From Flavobacteriaceae bacterium (GTDB taxonomy: Bacteria > Bacteroidota > Bacteroidia > Flavobacteriales > Weeksellaceae), in NCBI GenBank assembly GCA_030538275.1, contig JAUNUH010000008.1:1-64000 (forward strand): DNA of 64,000 bases, given 5' to 3'. The notes under the pieces were generated by a model. That model did no database searches. It saw only the letters and a program-made list of their open reading frames with translations, and was not told the DNA's origin. Positions 41,685-51,880 of this stretch are shown here, one piece after another; the stretch's first letter is position 1, and the number at the start of each line of letters is the position of its first letter. Made by a program: the position numbers and the translations under genes.

Positions 41685-42932
41685 ATGGAGCACAATTTTC
41701 ATCCAGAAAGTCTAATGATGAGTTATGGCTACAACCCACAATGGTCTGAAAATGCTGTAAAATGTCCAATTTTTCAAACTTCGACCTTTGTTTTCAATAG
41801 TGCCGAAGACGGAAAAGCCTTTTTTGAGCTGGCATATGGCAAGCGCGAGGCGCAGCCCAACGAGGTCCCAGGTTTAATTTATTCAAGGTTAAATAATCCA
41901 GATTTACAAATTCTAGAAGAGAGATTATGCCTATGGGATGGTGCAGAGCAAGCGGCGGTATTTGAGAGTGGGATGTCTGCCATTACGACGGTATTACTGG
42001 AGTTTTTGAAACCTGGCGATTTGCTTCTATACAGCAGACCTGTCTATGGCGGAACCGACCATTTTATCAACGAAGTTTTACCCAAATTTGGTGTAGATAT
42101 TATTGAATTCTATGCAGGTCAGTCGCAAGAAGATATAATTTCGAATTTAGAAAAAACTGGAAAAGCCGATAAGTTGAAGCTTGTCTATGTAGAAACTCCG
42201 GCAAATCCTACCAACGCACAAATTGATTTTGAAATTTGCCAAGCGATTAAAGAAAAATATTCCAATGAAGATAATCAAGTGATTTTTGCTGTTGACAATA
42301 CTTATATGGGGCCTTTGTGGCAGCATCCATTACGTCATGGTGCTGATTTGGTTTTATATTCTGCTACAAAATATATTGGTGGACATAGTGATATAATTGC
42401 GGGAGCTGTGTTGGGCTCTAACGAGCTCATGATCAGGGTGAAAACTTTAAGAACTTTTTTAGGAAATATGGCGGGTCCCTGGACAGGCTGGTTGTTGATG
42501 CGCAGTCTAGAAACCCTGAAAATACGCATGGAAAAGCAGCAAGAAAACGCTGTGAAAGTTGCAGACTTCTTGAGAAATCATCCAAAAGTAAACCATGTTT
42601 ACTATCCTGGACATCTAGACGAAAACAGCAAAGATTTCAAAATTTTCCAAAAACAATGCACTGGACCTGGCGCCATGGTAGCATTTGAGGTGATTGGAGG
42701 CGAGAAAGAAGCCTTTACAGTTCTGAATCAAATGAAACTCATCAAATTGGCCGTAAGCCTGGGCTCGACAGAGAGTCTTGCGCAACATCCAAGAACTATG
42801 ACGCATGCAGGCGTGCCAGAGGAGGATTTACAGCGGTTTGGGGTAACAGACAGCTTGGTTCGTTTGTCTGTGGGTGTAGAACATTACGAAGATATAATTT
42901 GGGATTTGGAGCAAGCTCTGGATAAAATTTAA
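41685..42932 (+). CDS. Cys/Met metabolism PLP-dependent enzyme (cystathionine gamma-synthase / methionine gamma-lyase type)
   Basis: 415 aa. FQTSTFVFNSAEDG, GLIYSRLNNP, FESGMSAITTVLLEFLKPGD and DNTYMGPL are family motifs. LYSATKYIGGHSD (about 224-236) carries the PLP Lys in SATK. GSTESLAQHPRTMTH is typical of the C-terminal domain. Family members use homoserine derivatives, cystathionine or methionine; the Bacteroidota set is often annotated as cystathionine gamma-synthase or methionine gamma-lyase. No met genes are adjacent. Confidence 0.88.
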   Translation: MEHNFHPESLMMSYGYNPQWSENAVKCPIFQTSTFVFNSAEDGKAFFELAYGKREAQPNEVPGLIYSRLNNPDLQILEERLCLWDGAEQAAVFESGMSAITTVLLEFLKPGDLLLYSRPVYGGTDHFINEVLPKFGVDIIEFYAGQSQEDIISNLEKTGKADKLKLVYVETPANPTNAQIDFEICQAIKEKYSNEDNQVIFAVDNTYMGPLWQHPLRHGADLVLYSATKYIGGHSDIIAGAVLGSNELMIRVKTLRTFLGNMAGPWTGWLLMRSLETLKIRMEKQQENAVKVADFLRNHPKVNHVYYPGHLDENSKDFKIFQKQCTGPGAMVAFEVIGGEKEAFTVLNQMKLIKLAVSLGSTESLAQHPRTMTHAGVPEEDLQRFGVTDSLVRLSVGVEHYEDIIWDLEQALDKI

Positions 42933-43957
42933 TTCAAATCTCGTGTAAGTTTAGTAAAGTGCTTTTTAGGGTTTTTGTCCTTATAAAGCACTTTATGAAC
43001 CGTTTTGAGGATAGGTAAATCGATATTATTTTCTTCTGCGATTTTATAAATACCCTCGGTGGCATAGTAACCCTCGGGAACCATATTCATTTCCATCAAG
43101 GCAGATTTTACGGTATATCCCTTTCCAATCATATTACCAAACATTCGATTACGACTGAAGTAGGAATAACCCGTAACCAATAAATCACCTAGATATACAG
43201 AATCGTTTACATCTCTATCGATGGGGCTTATCACTTCTAGATATCGCTCCATTTCACGAATAGCATTACTCAATAATACGGCAATGAAATTATCTCCATA
43301 GCCTAGACCATGCGCTATACCTGCAGAAATCGCATAAACGTTTTTGAGAACCGCCGCATGCTCTGTACCGAATATATCGTCTGATAATGTGACATTAACA
43401 AATTTGCAATCAAACAATTTAGCAATCAACTCTGATTTTTCTTTTTCCTTGAAAGCAACTGTAATATATGATAATCTTTCCAAGGCAATTTCTTCTGCAT
43501 GACATGGACCTGCAATCACCCCGATATCCTCAAAAGGTATATCATGCGTATCGTGAAAATATTCGCCTATGATTTTGGATTCTTGGGGAATGAGACCTTT
43601 AATTCCGGTAACTACAATTTTACCTTTTAACGAAACTTCAAGTTCAGATAAAGAATCCAATAAATAAATCGACGGTACAACAAATATGATAATGTCTGAT
43701 TTTTTAATCAACGTATTGATATTATTTGTAATACGTAATTTCTCTGTTTTGAATTCCACCGAACTCAAATAATGAGGATTTCGTTTTTCATTTTGTAAAA
43801 AACCTTTAACGTAAGGGCTTCGAACCCACCAATTTACACAATCAAGTGTCTCACAAAGAATTTTTACAACAGCGGTACCGAAACTACCGCTTCCAACCAC
43901 GCCTACACGTGGAAAAGAAGTAGATTCACTAGAAATTACTTTATTCTCTTCAAGCAT
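42929..43957 (-). CDS. gpsA: NAD(P)-dependent glycerol-3-phosphate dehydrogenase
   Basis: 342 aa. VVGSGSFGTAVVK (20-32) is the Rossmann motif. VTGIKGL and AGPCHAEEIALE lie in the middle and KNVYAISAGIAHGLGYGDNF carries the catalytic Lys. It reduces dihydroxyacetone phosphate to sn-glycerol 3-phosphate for phospholipid synthesis. It overlaps the convergent PLP-enzyme gene by 4 bases. Confidence 0.93.
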   Translation of the reverse strand: MLEENKVISSESTSFPRVGVVGSGSFGTAVVKILCETLDCVNWWVRSPYVKGFLQNEKRNPHYLSSVEFKTEKLRITNNINTLIKKSDIIIFVVPSIYLLDSLSELEVSLKGKIVVTGIKGLIPQESKIIGEYFHDTHDIPFEDIGVIAGPCHAEEIALERLSYITVAFKEKEKSELIAKLFDCKFVNVTLSDDIFGTEHAAVLKNVYAISAGIAHGLGYGDNFIAVLLSNAIREMERYLEVISPIDRDVNDSVYLGDLLVTGYSYFSRNRMFGNMIGKGYTVKSALMEMNMVPEGYYATEGIYKIAEENNIDLPILKTVHKVLYKDKNPKKHFTKLTRDLN

Positions 43958-44149
43958 CTTTTCACAAATTTCAAAAGTTTTAAAGTTAAAAAATAAATCT
44001 AAGAATCAAACATTTTATACAAAATTGTATTAAAAAATGTAAAAAATTATTCCAGTTAATGCTTGTAATTTGCCAGCGTATGTGATTTATGGCTCTTTTT
44101 TTTGCAAATTCACCAATAAAGCAGAATTTTGCAATCAACAATTTTTATT

Positions 44150-45571
44150 TTGTATAAAAGACTGCTTAGTGAAACGGTGATATACGGCATTGGTGCCATC
44201 ATGCCACGTGTTATTAATTTTTTATTGAACCCATATTATATCGAGGAATTTGATGGAGCCGATCAATTTGCGCAGTTTATCAACTTATATGCAATTATTA
44301 CATTCGTAAATATTGTTCTCACCTTCGGATTTGAAACCTCTTTTTTCAGATTTTCTGCAGAAAAGGAAAATAGTCAAAAAACTTTTTACACTTCTTTTTG
44401 GTTTTTATTAGGCACTGCGACCGTTTTTTTGATTGCTGTTTTATCAAACAATCAATCCATTGCAGACAGCTTGAATTTCTCCCAAAATCCAGAATTTATT
44501 CGTTGGTTTGCTTGGATAGCGTTTTTTGATACCTTACTTGTCATACCATTTGCGTGGCTTCGATTCAATAATAAACCCATTAAATATTCTTTTGTTCGAG
44601 TTACTCAATCCATTTTTCAAACCTTTTTGATTCTGGCTTTTTTCATGTGGATTCCCAAAAATATTTCTACCGAAATGGGGCTTACAGAAAAGGTTTCTTA
44701 TCCCATTTTCAGCAATGTGATAGGAAGTGTATTGGGGTTTGTACTCATATTACCCATCATATTGAAGATGAGGTTTGTATTTGATTTTCAGTTATTTAAA
44801 CGTATGTTAAGATATGCCTGGCCCGTGATGTTTGCCGGAATTGCATTCGTTTTGAATGAAAACTTTGACAAAATGATTCAAAGATTCGTCATTTCTGAAT
44901 TCGATGCTGGCGCATACGGTGGCTGCTATAAACTTGCTGTACTCATGACGCTTTTTGTCACAGCTTATCGTATGGGAGTAGAGCCTTTTTTCTTTAAACA
45001 AATGGATTCTGTAGATGCGAAGTTAAAATACGCCAAAATCACAGAATATTTTGTTATTGCTGGCAGTTTTGTGGCATTGGCATTAATTGTAAATATTGAT
45101 TGGCTCAAAGATTTATTTATTCGAGATGAAACGTATTGGGTTGCATTGGATATAATTCCCATTATAGTGATAGCCAATTTATTTTTTGGAATTTATTATA
45201 ATCTTTCTACGTGGTACAAGGTTACCGATCGTACACATTTTGGCCTTTATATATCATGGTTCGGTGCAATCGTAACCTTGTTATTGAATTTATTGTTAAT
45301 GCCAAAGTATGGATTTATGGTATCGGCTTGGGCTACCTTGGCTGCTTACTTTTTGATGTTTATTTTATCCTATTATTTAGGCCAAAAATTCTATCCTATA
45401 CCTTATAAAATCAATAAAATTATATTTTACTTAACGTTAACGGTTGTGTTCAGCATAATTTCTTATCTTATATTTGATGCTAATTATTGGATTGGGAATT
45501 TATTATTGCTCATATTTGCAGTTGTTGTATTCTTTATCGAAAAAAGAAGTTTTAACCTGAATGAAAATTAA
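44150..45571 (+). CDS. Polysaccharide flippase / oligosaccharide transporter (Wzx-like, MOP superfamily)
   Basis: 473 aa from TTG 44150, chosen because [20 protein letters not shown] is the usual start; a TTG at 44129 adds seven residues. Twelve to fourteen helices are visible. [20 protein letters not shown] near residue 244 is typical of the Wzx/PST group. It probably flips lipid-linked sugars across the inner membrane. It overlaps dut by 11 bases and heads a conserved block to mazG. Confidence 0.88.
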   Translation: MYKRLLSETVIYGIGAIMPRVINFLLNPYYIEEFDGADQFAQFINLYAIITFVNIVLTFGFETSFFRFSAEKENSQKTFYTSFWFLLGTATVFLIAVLSNNQSIADSLNFSQNPEFIRWFAWIAFFDTLLVIPFAWLRFNNKPIKYSFVRVTQSIFQTFLILAFFMWIPKNISTEMGLTEKVSYPIFSNVIGSVLGFVLILPIILKMRFVFDFQLFKRMLRYAWPVMFAGIAFVLNENFDKMIQRFVISEFDAGAYGGCYKLAVLMTLFVTAYRMGVEPFFFKQMDSVDAKLKYAKITEYFVIAGSFVALALIVNIDWLKDLFIRDETYWVALDIIPIIVIANLFFGIYYNLSTWYKVTDRTHFGLYISWFGAIVTLLLNLLLMPKYGFMVSAWATLAAYFLMFILSYYLGQKFYPIPYKINKIIFYLTLTVVFSIISYLIFDANYWIGNLLLLIFAVVVFFIEKRSFNLNEN

Positions 45572-45992
45572 AATAGTTAATACATCATCACATCCTTTGC
45601 CACAGTATAAAACAGAGGATGCAGCTGGAATGGATTTGTTTGCCAACATTTCTGATGCTATTGTTTTACGACCCATGGAACGCGCTTTGATTCCTACGGG
45701 TTTATTTCTAGAGATTCCCAAAGGATTTGAAGCTCAAGTAAGGCCAAGAAGTGGTTTGGCGCTCAAATACGGCATTACTTGTCTCAATTCACCAGGCACC
45801 ATCGATGCCGATTACCGTGGAGAAGTAGGTGTGATTCTGGCCAATTTATCCCAAGAAGAATTCACTATTCAAAATGGTGACCGTATAGCTCAACTCGTTG
45901 TCGCAGCCTATACAAAAGTAGAATGGGAGTTAAGCGAAGAACTTTCTCATTCTGAGCGCGGCAGTGGCGGATTTGGAAGTACAGGCAAATAA
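45561..45992 (+). CDS. dut: dUTP diphosphatase
   Basis: 143 aa with all five dUTPase motifs: AGMDLFAN (1), [12 protein letters not shown] (2), [18 protein letters not shown] (3), [10 protein letters not shown] (4) and [11 protein letters not shown] at the end (5). It hydrolyses dUTP to keep uracil out of DNA and supplies dUMP. It is translationally coupled to the flippase gene. Confidence 0.97.
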   Translation: MKIKIVNTSSHPLPQYKTEDAAGMDLFANISDAIVLRPMERALIPTGLFLEIPKGFEAQVRPRSGLALKYGITCLNSPGTIDADYRGEVGVILANLSQEEFTIQNGDRIAQLVVAAYTKVEWELSEELSHSERGSGGFGSTGK

Positions 45993-46052
45993 TAAATTAA
46001 ATCGAAATTCAATTACTTTTAATATAAAAAATCAATACAGTATTTAATTATC

Positions 46053-47072
46053 ATGAAAATTATTATACCAATGGCAGGGCGTGGCTCACGCCTTAGACCT
46101 CACACACTTACAGTACCCAAACCATTAATTCCCATAGCAGGAAAACCCATTGTACACCGTCTTGCAGAAGATATAACACGTCTTTCTCAAGAAAAAATTG
46201 ATGAAATCGTATTCATTACAGGGGATTTCGGGAAAGATGTAGAAGAGAAACTCGTAGAAATTGCAACAAAACTCGGCGCCAAAGGCACAATTTATCGTCA
46301 AGATAAGCCACTTGGTACAGCTCATGCCATTTATCAAGCCAAAGATTCTATAACAGGGCCTGTAATCATTGCATTTGCAGATACACTGTTCAAGGCTGAT
46401 TTTGAGCTTAATACAGAATCAGATGGTGTAATTTGGGTGAAATCTGTTGAAGACCCATCATCATTTGGTGTGGTAGAACTCGATAACGAAGGAGTAATTA
46501 ATAAATTTCACGAAAAACCCCAAGAATTTATTTCAGATTTAGCCATTATCGGAATTTATTACATAAAAGATGGAGATAAATTAAGAACAGAAATCGAGGA
46601 TTTACTGAGTGATGAAGCCAATATGCGCAAAGGAGAGTATCAATTGACCGATGTATTGGAAAATCTCAAATCCCAAGGAATCAAATTTACCACTGGAAAA
46701 GTAGATGAATGGATGGATTGCGGAAACAAAACAGTTACGGTAGAGACCAACACCAAAGTTTTGGGCTTTGAAAAAGAATTATTAAAAGAAATTCCCGCAT
46801 CATCTAGCGTAACTACTTCTTTGATCATCGAACCGTGTTTTATCGGTGAAAATGTAATTATCGAAAATTCCAAAATTGGTCCCAATGTATCTATCGGAAA
46901 CGGAACTGTAATTCGAAATTCGAATATCGATAATTCGCTCATACAAGAAAATACAAGCATAGATCATGGAAATCTTACAAATTCTATGATAGGCAATAAA
47001 GCAGAGTATTATGGCGTTTCAAGAAATATCAGTTTAGGTGATTTTTCTATTTTGGACTTTAATTCTAAATGA
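46053..47072 (+). CDS. Sugar-nucleotide pyrophosphorylase with hexapeptide tail
   Basis: 339 aa. MAGRGSRLRPHTLTVPKPLI at the start is the nucleotidyltransferase signature. FADTLF follows at about 109-114, and EWMDCGN sits in the sugar site. A left-handed helix of hexapeptide repeats (about 250-330) ends the protein. It is glucose-1-phosphate thymidylyl/uridylyltransferase-like; the sugar is not determined. It overlaps the DUF4292 gene start by 4 bases. Confidence 0.9.
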   Translation: MKIIIPMAGRGSRLRPHTLTVPKPLIPIAGKPIVHRLAEDITRLSQEKIDEIVFITGDFGKDVEEKLVEIATKLGAKGTIYRQDKPLGTAHAIYQAKDSITGPVIIAFADTLFKADFELNTESDGVIWVKSVEDPSSFGVVELDNEGVINKFHEKPQEFISDLAIIGIYYIKDGDKLRTEIEDLLSDEANMRKGEYQLTDVLENLKSQGIKFTTGKVDEWMDCGNKTVTVETNTKVLGFEKELLKEIPASSSVTTSLIIEPCFIGENVIIENSKIGPNVSIGNGTVIRNSNIDNSLIQENTSIDHGNLTNSMIGNKAEYYGVSRNISLGDFSILDFNSK

Positions 47073-47869
47073 ATAAATATTTAATTTTAAGCGGTTTTAT
47101 CTTGTTATTTCTTCAATCTTGCGGAAGCTTGAAAAAAAGTATTCCAGCAACAGGAGAAGTAGAAGACCAAAGTATAAATTCCTTTGCATCTGCTTATCAA
47201 GCAGAATTGCCGGAATTTGATTATGTTCAAATCAGATCAAAACTAAGTACCAATATTGGAGGAAAAAGTGTAAATCCAACCTTAAGATTATATATTGAAA
47301 AAGATAAATTAATGTGGGCAAATGCCTCAATTTTGGGCATTACAGGAGCACGCGCACTCATTAACCACGAGGGAGTAAAGGCATACGAAACCTTGGATAA
47401 AACCTATATTGATAGTGATTTTTCTTTTTTTAACGAAAAATTAAAAATGAATTTTATTGATTATGATAGGTTACAACAACTCCTCCTGGGGCAATTGTTT
47501 TTGATAGAACCCTGGTCTTCTTACAGCTTACAAACAACATCCGATAATCAATATGCGCTGGAATATAAATTGAACAAAGAACTCGAAAATAATTTCCAAG
47601 AAGGAAAATATATTCACACTTTCTACTTAGACAGCAATTATAGATTATTGCAGGTTTCTATTTTAGATAAATCTTCCGCTACTTCGATTTCAGTAAATTA
47701 CGATAATTGGCAGCAACTCAATGGAAATAATTTTCCGGGAAAAGTTACAATTTTGATAAAAGGAAAGGAAACTGATACCATTGAGTTAGAATACAATAAT
47801 TTTGATTTCTCTCAAATGACACCACCCTTCCGAATTCCCGATGGTTATACTTTGAGAGCTTTAGATTAA
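47069..47869 (+). CDS. DUF4292 lipoprotein
   Basis: 266 aa. The signal ends in lipobox LQSC. The body has RSKLSTNIGGKSVNPTLRLY and LYIEKDKLMWANASILGITGAR, a LolA/LolB-like beta-sheet pattern typical of DUF4292. It may bind lipids or lipoproteins at the outer membrane, which is an inference from fold. Its place between the nucleotidyltransferase and EnvC-like genes recurs in Flavobacteriia. Confidence 0.88.
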   Translation: MNKYLILSGFILLFLQSCGSLKKSIPATGEVEDQSINSFASAYQAELPEFDYVQIRSKLSTNIGGKSVNPTLRLYIEKDKLMWANASILGITGARALINHEGVKAYETLDKTYIDSDFSFFNEKLKMNFIDYDRLQQLLLGQLFLIEPWSSYSLQTTSDNQYALEYKLNKELENNFQEGKYIHTFYLDSNYRLLQVSILDKSSATSISVNYDNWQQLNGNNFPGKVTILIKGKETDTIELEYNNFDFSQMTPPFRIPDGYTLRALD

Positions 47870-47876
47870 TGATACG

Positions 47877-49286
47877 ATGTATATGAAAACGAGTCTGGCA
47901 CTGATATTTTTTGTAATAAGCACCCTAATTCTCGCTCAACAACCTTATAAAAAGGAAGATTTGCGAAAGCAAAGTCGCGCACTTACAAATCAAATCGCCT
48001 CCTTGAATAAAACCCTGAGCGAGAACACCTCGGGTTCAAAAAAATCATTGCTGTATATTAAAAATCTTGAAAAAAAGATTGACGCCCAATCGCAATTGGT
48101 TTCGATTGCCGTAAAAGAACGTAAGGTTTTGGAAGATGAAATTTATTTATCTCAACTAGAAATCAACAAATTACAACGCGAATTGGGTGAGCTTAAAAAA
48201 GAATATAAGGATGTACTCGTGAATTCCTACAAAAATAAAGGATTACAAAACAAAGTATTATTTATACTTTCATCAAAATCTTTTACGGAGGCCTTTCGCC
48301 GAATTAAATATTTGGAACGCTATTCGGGTTATCAAGGTGAAAAAGCAGATGAAATAGCAGAAAAACAAAAAGCTATTGAACGCACCATTGCTTCTCGCGA
48401 AAATGCGATAGCAGAAAAGCAAAACGTTCTTGCCAAACAACAAATCCTTAGAGAAAACCTGGAAAGAGAAAAACAGGAGCAGAACTCAATTTTGGTTGAA
48501 TATCGTAAAAAAGAAGGTGAAATAAGAAATGAAATTGCCGCAAAACAAGCAGAAAATCGCAAGTTGGAGTCAGAAATTCAGCGAATTATCGAAGAAGAAA
48601 TTAGAATTGCACGCGAAAAAGCAGAGGCAGAGCGAAAAGCGCGAGAAGAGGCAGCTAGACTAGAACGCGAAAGATTAGCCAAGTTAGAAGCCGAGCGCAA
48701 AGCCAAAGAAGAAGCAGAGCGTAGAGCTATTGAAGAACGCAATAGAAAAGCACGTGAAACCGCTCAGGCCGCTGGAAGACCAGCACCCACACCCGAGCCT
48801 GTGCCCGAGCCTGCAAAACCAGCTCCAGTATCCGAAAAAGCATTTGTAGATAGATCTGCAGAAGATGCAGCAGGAGCTAGCTTTGCGGCAAGTCAAGGTC
48901 GATTACCCTGGCCAGTAGCCAAAGGTGATGTAGTAGGCAGATTTGGCCGGCATAAACACGCACTTCTACCCAATATTACAGAAAATCACGCAGGCGTAAT
49001 GATTGCAACCTCTGCAGGAAGTTCTGCCCGAGCAGTCTATGCAGGCAAAATACAGGCTGTAATGGAGATAGCAGGAGGTAATAAAGCCGTAATGATTTCT
49101 CATGGTACCTATTTCACCGTTTATAACAATTTATCTTCTGTATTTGTATCCAAAGGTCAAGATGTCACAGCGCGTCAAGACATAGGTAGAATCTATACAG
49201 ATAGCGATAATAATACAATTCTAGACTTTCAAGTGTGGAAAGGTACTGCAAAACAGAATCCTGAAACATGGCTTTCAGGTATGTAA
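47877..49286 (+). CDS. EnvC-like murein hydrolase activator (M23/LytM domain)
   Basis: 469 aa; Met3 (47883) is an equally good start. A signal peptide (to LAQ) is followed by long coiled coils (about 25-255) and an A/E/R/K-rich helix. A proline linker (PAPTPEPVPEPAKPAP) precedes a C-terminal LytM domain (345-469). Key catalytic residues of active M23 enzymes are absent: the Asp of NxGxDI is Met (HAGVMIAT) and the last His is Asp (LDFQVWK). This suggests it activates amidases instead of cutting peptidoglycan, as EnvC does. Confidence 0.9.
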   Translation: MYMKTSLALIFFVISTLILAQQPYKKEDLRKQSRALTNQIASLNKTLSENTSGSKKSLLYIKNLEKKIDAQSQLVSIAVKERKVLEDEIYLSQLEINKLQRELGELKKEYKDVLVNSYKNKGLQNKVLFILSSKSFTEAFRRIKYLERYSGYQGEKADEIAEKQKAIERTIASRENAIAEKQNVLAKQQILRENLEREKQEQNSILVEYRKKEGEIRNEIAAKQAENRKLESEIQRIIEEEIRIAREKAEAERKAREEAARLERERLAKLEAERKAKEEAERRAIEERNRKARETAQAAGRPAPTPEPVPEPAKPAPVSEKAFVDRSAEDAAGASFAASQGRLPWPVAKGDVVGRFGRHKHALLPNITENHAGVMIATSAGSSARAVYAGKIQAVMEIAGGNKAVMISHGTYFTVYNNLSSVFVSKGQDVTARQDIGRIYTDSDNNTILDFQVWKGTAKQNPETWLSGM

Positions 49287-49316
49287 TATTTCCGTAACTT
49301 TGACAAAAATAAACAG

Positions 49317-49505
49317 ATGACTTTATCCATATTTTTAATGATGAGCGCATGGCAAATCGCTGTCATTGTAGTCCTTGTTTTATTACTTTTTGGTGGTAAA
49401 AAAATTCCCGAACTCATGCGAGGCCTTGGTTCAGGGATTAAAGAATTTAAAGATGCCACCAAAGAGGATAAAGACGAGCATGAAGAAATTAAACCTAAAA
49501 ATTAA
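49317..49505 (+). CDS. tatA: Sec-independent translocase protein TatA/TatE
   Basis: 62 aa. One N-terminal helix ([20 protein letters not shown]) is followed by the [20 protein letters not shown] amphipathic helix and a charged tail. TatA forms the pore for folded proteins. The first ATG is used here; MMSAWQ (Met8) is another possible start. tatC is not in the window. Confidence 0.93.
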   Translation: MTLSIFLMMSAWQIAVIVVLVLLLFGGKKIPELMRGLGSGIKEFKDATKEDKDEHEEIKPKN

Positions 49506-49551
49506 TCGCTTTTAGGTATATTTTTTGAGTCGAAAGTATAAAGCTATTTTC

Positions 49552-50664
49552 ATGTATAGAAATTTTATCTTTATTATATTTTCGAGTCTCATTATCAGTA
49601 TTTTATCTTGTAATGGTTCTGTCAAATCCGAATACTACGAGGATGCTACCGGTCCAGTAAACCTGGTTTCGGTATTTGCAGACCAAGAAATTTATGATAA
49701 TCTGTTACCTGTTTTACAGGACAGTACCGTTTTTGGGCGGATTTTTCCTGGCTTATACTATCCCCCAGAGGTGATGTTTGGGATCCGGCAATTTGATTCA
49801 GATTTGCTCAAACGATTCAAAAATACCCGCTTGATTTTGGATGTAGTATCAGGCAATAATGAAATCGTTTTTGAAAAAAATAAATTTGCAAAACCACAGG
49901 CTTACGTGAAGGTTTCTGGAAATTCTATAGCAGAAATTTCAGAAATTCTAAAACAAAATCAAGATAGCTTAATCAATTTTTATCGATGGGCCGATCGCGA
50001 GTTTGTACTTTCGGGTAATAAATCCAAGGCAAGACAAGAAACTACCCAACTCGATAATTTGGGCGTGGAACTGCTGGTACCACGTGATTTTTCGGTTGTA
50101 GAAACTAATAATGATTTCGTGTGGTTCAGAAAAGACAATTTCAATGTAATTCATAATCGACACGAGGCAGATGGCGGAATCGTAACAGATCGCTCCCAGG
50201 ATATTCTCAATATCATGGTTTTCAAAGTTCCTTTTGCAAAAAATGAAATTACAAGAGAGGACGCCTGGTTTGTATTGGATTCTATAACAAGATTGTACAC
50301 CAAGGGCAGTAAACCACCACAAGAATTATATCTAAAGACCAACCAAGGAAAGGATTCTATCAAAACATTAATGACAGATTATATTCAAATTGAAAGAAAT
50401 CCAGCCTTGAGCGAATTTTATGACTTTGAAAAAGTACAATCAACTCAATATAATGAAATTTATGAAGCCCAAGGATGGTGGTCGATGACATTGTCTCAAA
50501 TGGGCGGGCCATTCACTGCTAAAATTATCTTTGATAAACAAAATAAAACAATGTATGTAGCCGATGCCGTACTCTTTGCTCCGCTCAATCAAGGAGTTAG
50601 CAAAAAGCGAGATTATATTACCCAAATGGAAAGCTTATTTACTACTTTTAAAATTAAAAAATGA
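49552..50664 (+). CDS. DUF4837 lipoprotein
   Basis: 370 aa from ATG 49552; the frame extends to a TTG at 49525. The signal MYRNFIFIIFSSLIISILSC has lipobox ILSC. The mature part is two similar alpha/beta halves with LLVPRDFSVVETNNDFVWFR in the centre. This is the pattern of DUF4837, a Bacteroidota family of unknown function. It overlaps the DUF4254 gene by 4 bases. Confidence 0.88.
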   Translation: MYRNFIFIIFSSLIISILSCNGSVKSEYYEDATGPVNLVSVFADQEIYDNLLPVLQDSTVFGRIFPGLYYPPEVMFGIRQFDSDLLKRFKNTRLILDVVSGNNEIVFEKNKFAKPQAYVKVSGNSIAEISEILKQNQDSLINFYRWADREFVLSGNKSKARQETTQLDNLGVELLVPRDFSVVETNNDFVWFRKDNFNVIHNRHEADGGIVTDRSQDILNIMVFKVPFAKNEITREDAWFVLDSITRLYTKGSKPPQELYLKTNQGKDSIKTLMTDYIQIERNPALSEFYDFEKVQSTQYNEIYEAQGWWSMTLSQMGGPFTAKIIFDKQNKTMYVADAVLFAPLNQGVSKKRDYITQMESLFTTFKIKK

Positions 50665-51266
50665 ATTTTACCGAAACTGCCTGGAAAATCTTCAACCAAA
50701 GTATTGATGATTATCACCTTTTGAACGATGTGGATGCAAATATTCAAAATCCTTTTGACGCTGATAAAATAGAACATTTATTATATCTCAAAAATTGGAT
50801 AGATACTGTACAATGGCACTTGGAAGACATTATTCGAGATCCAGAAATTCAACCAGAAGAAGCATTGAAGATAAAACGCAGAATTGATAAATCAAATCAA
50901 GATCGTACTGATATGGTAGAATATATCGATAGCTGGTTTTTGAATAAATTCAGCCATGTTGACGTTCAAGAAAACGCAAGTATCAATACCGAAACTCCTG
51001 CATGGGCTATTGATCGATTTTCTATACTTTCACTCAAAGTTTATCATATGAAAGAAGAAGCCGAACGCAGCAATGCAACCCAAGAACACAGAGATGCTGC
51101 AGGCAAAAAATTGGCAGTGTTACAAGAGCAAAAACATGATTTGAGTACAGCTATAGAAGAACTATTGTCTGATTTGGAATACGGCAGGAAAAAGATGAAA
51201 GTGTACAAGCAAATGAAAATGTACAATGATGAAAATCTGAATCCAGTTCTTTATAAAAATAAATAA
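50661..51266 (+). CDS. DUF4254 protein
   Basis: 201 aa, all helical, no signal peptide. It includes KIEHLLYLKNWIDTVQWHLE and PAWAIDRFSILSLKVYHM, typical of DUF4254. Function is unknown. In other Bacteroidota the gene lies beside glycosyltransferase or envelope genes. It is coupled to the DUF4837 gene by a 4-base overlap. Confidence 0.88.
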   Translation: MNFTETAWKIFNQSIDDYHLLNDVDANIQNPFDADKIEHLLYLKNWIDTVQWHLEDIIRDPEIQPEEALKIKRRIDKSNQDRTDMVEYIDSWFLNKFSHVDVQENASINTETPAWAIDRFSILSLKVYHMKEEAERSNATQEHRDAAGKKLAVLQEQKHDLSTAIEELLSDLEYGRKKMKVYKQMKMYNDENLNPVLYKNK

Positions 51267-51334
51267 AATTATTCAAGTTTTTATCTGAATAAATTGATCG
51301 CTTTCAATTTGTTACATCAATAATTTAAAAAATT

Positions 51335-51661
51335 ATGTCTCTAGAGATTATTCAAAAACAAGTGGACAATTGGATTCAAAGCCATGGTGTACGCTACTTT
51401 AATGAGCTTACGAATATGGCACAACTCACAGAAGAAGTGGGAGAAGTAGCCAGAATCATTGCGCGTAGATATGGAGAACAAAGCGAAAAAGAATCAGACA
51501 AAGACAAAGATCTGGGTGAAGAGCTGGCCGATGTAATTTTTGTTGCGGTTTGTTTGGCCAATCAAACAGGAATCGACCTGGAAAAAGCCTTTCAAAAAAG
51601 AATGACCGCCAAAACCCGACGCGATCACGACAGACATCACAATAATCATAAATTGAAGTAA
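51335..51661 (+). CDS. MazG-like nucleotide pyrophosphohydrolase
   Basis: 108 aa. LTEEVGEVARIIARRYG (about 30-46) and DLGEELADVIFVAVCLANQ (66-84) give the EExxE...ExxD metal-binding pattern of MazG/MazG-like NTP pyrophosphatases. It probably removes aberrant nucleotides. The next gene starts right after the stop, without a gap. Confidence 0.9.
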   Translation: MSLEIIQKQVDNWIQSHGVRYFNELTNMAQLTEEVGEVARIIARRYGEQSEKESDKDKDLGEELADVIFVAVCLANQTGIDLEKAFQKRMTAKTRRDHDRHHNNHKLK

Positions 51662-51862
51662 ATGAAAGAGATACGAGTTGAAGTTGTAATTTATTACAAT
51701 GCCGAATGGACTTTCAAAATTGACAGAATTGAAAAAAAGTTCGCTTCTGCAATTCAGGAAAGAATTGATAAAGTGATGGCCGAAGGCTACAAACTGGTGA
51801 ACACCAATTCTTCGATGTATAGTTCGTCCGTTTATACACAACTATATTTTGAGAAAATTTAA
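51662..51862 (+). CDS. Small protein of unknown function
   Basis: 66 aa, one alpha/beta unit (VVIYYNAEWTFKIDRIEKKF... then SSVYTQLYFEKI). No motif is recognised. It follows mazG without a gap and precedes aroA by 18 bases, so it belongs to that operon. Confidence 0.65.
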   Translation: MKEIRVEVVIYYNAEWTFKIDRIEKKFASAIQERIDKVMAEGYKLVNTNSSMYSSSVYTQLYFEKI

Positions 51863-51880
51863 ATCATAATTTAATGTATT

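Noticed and set aside
43958..44149. Small RNA or riboswitch between gpsA and the flippase gene
   Set aside because: Only AT-rich DNA with weak promoter-like words; no conserved structure could be recognised.
38455..50095. Further CACGTG words as parS candidates
   Set aside because: The flanking bases do not continue the TGTT...AACA dyad; they lie inside coding sequence by chance.
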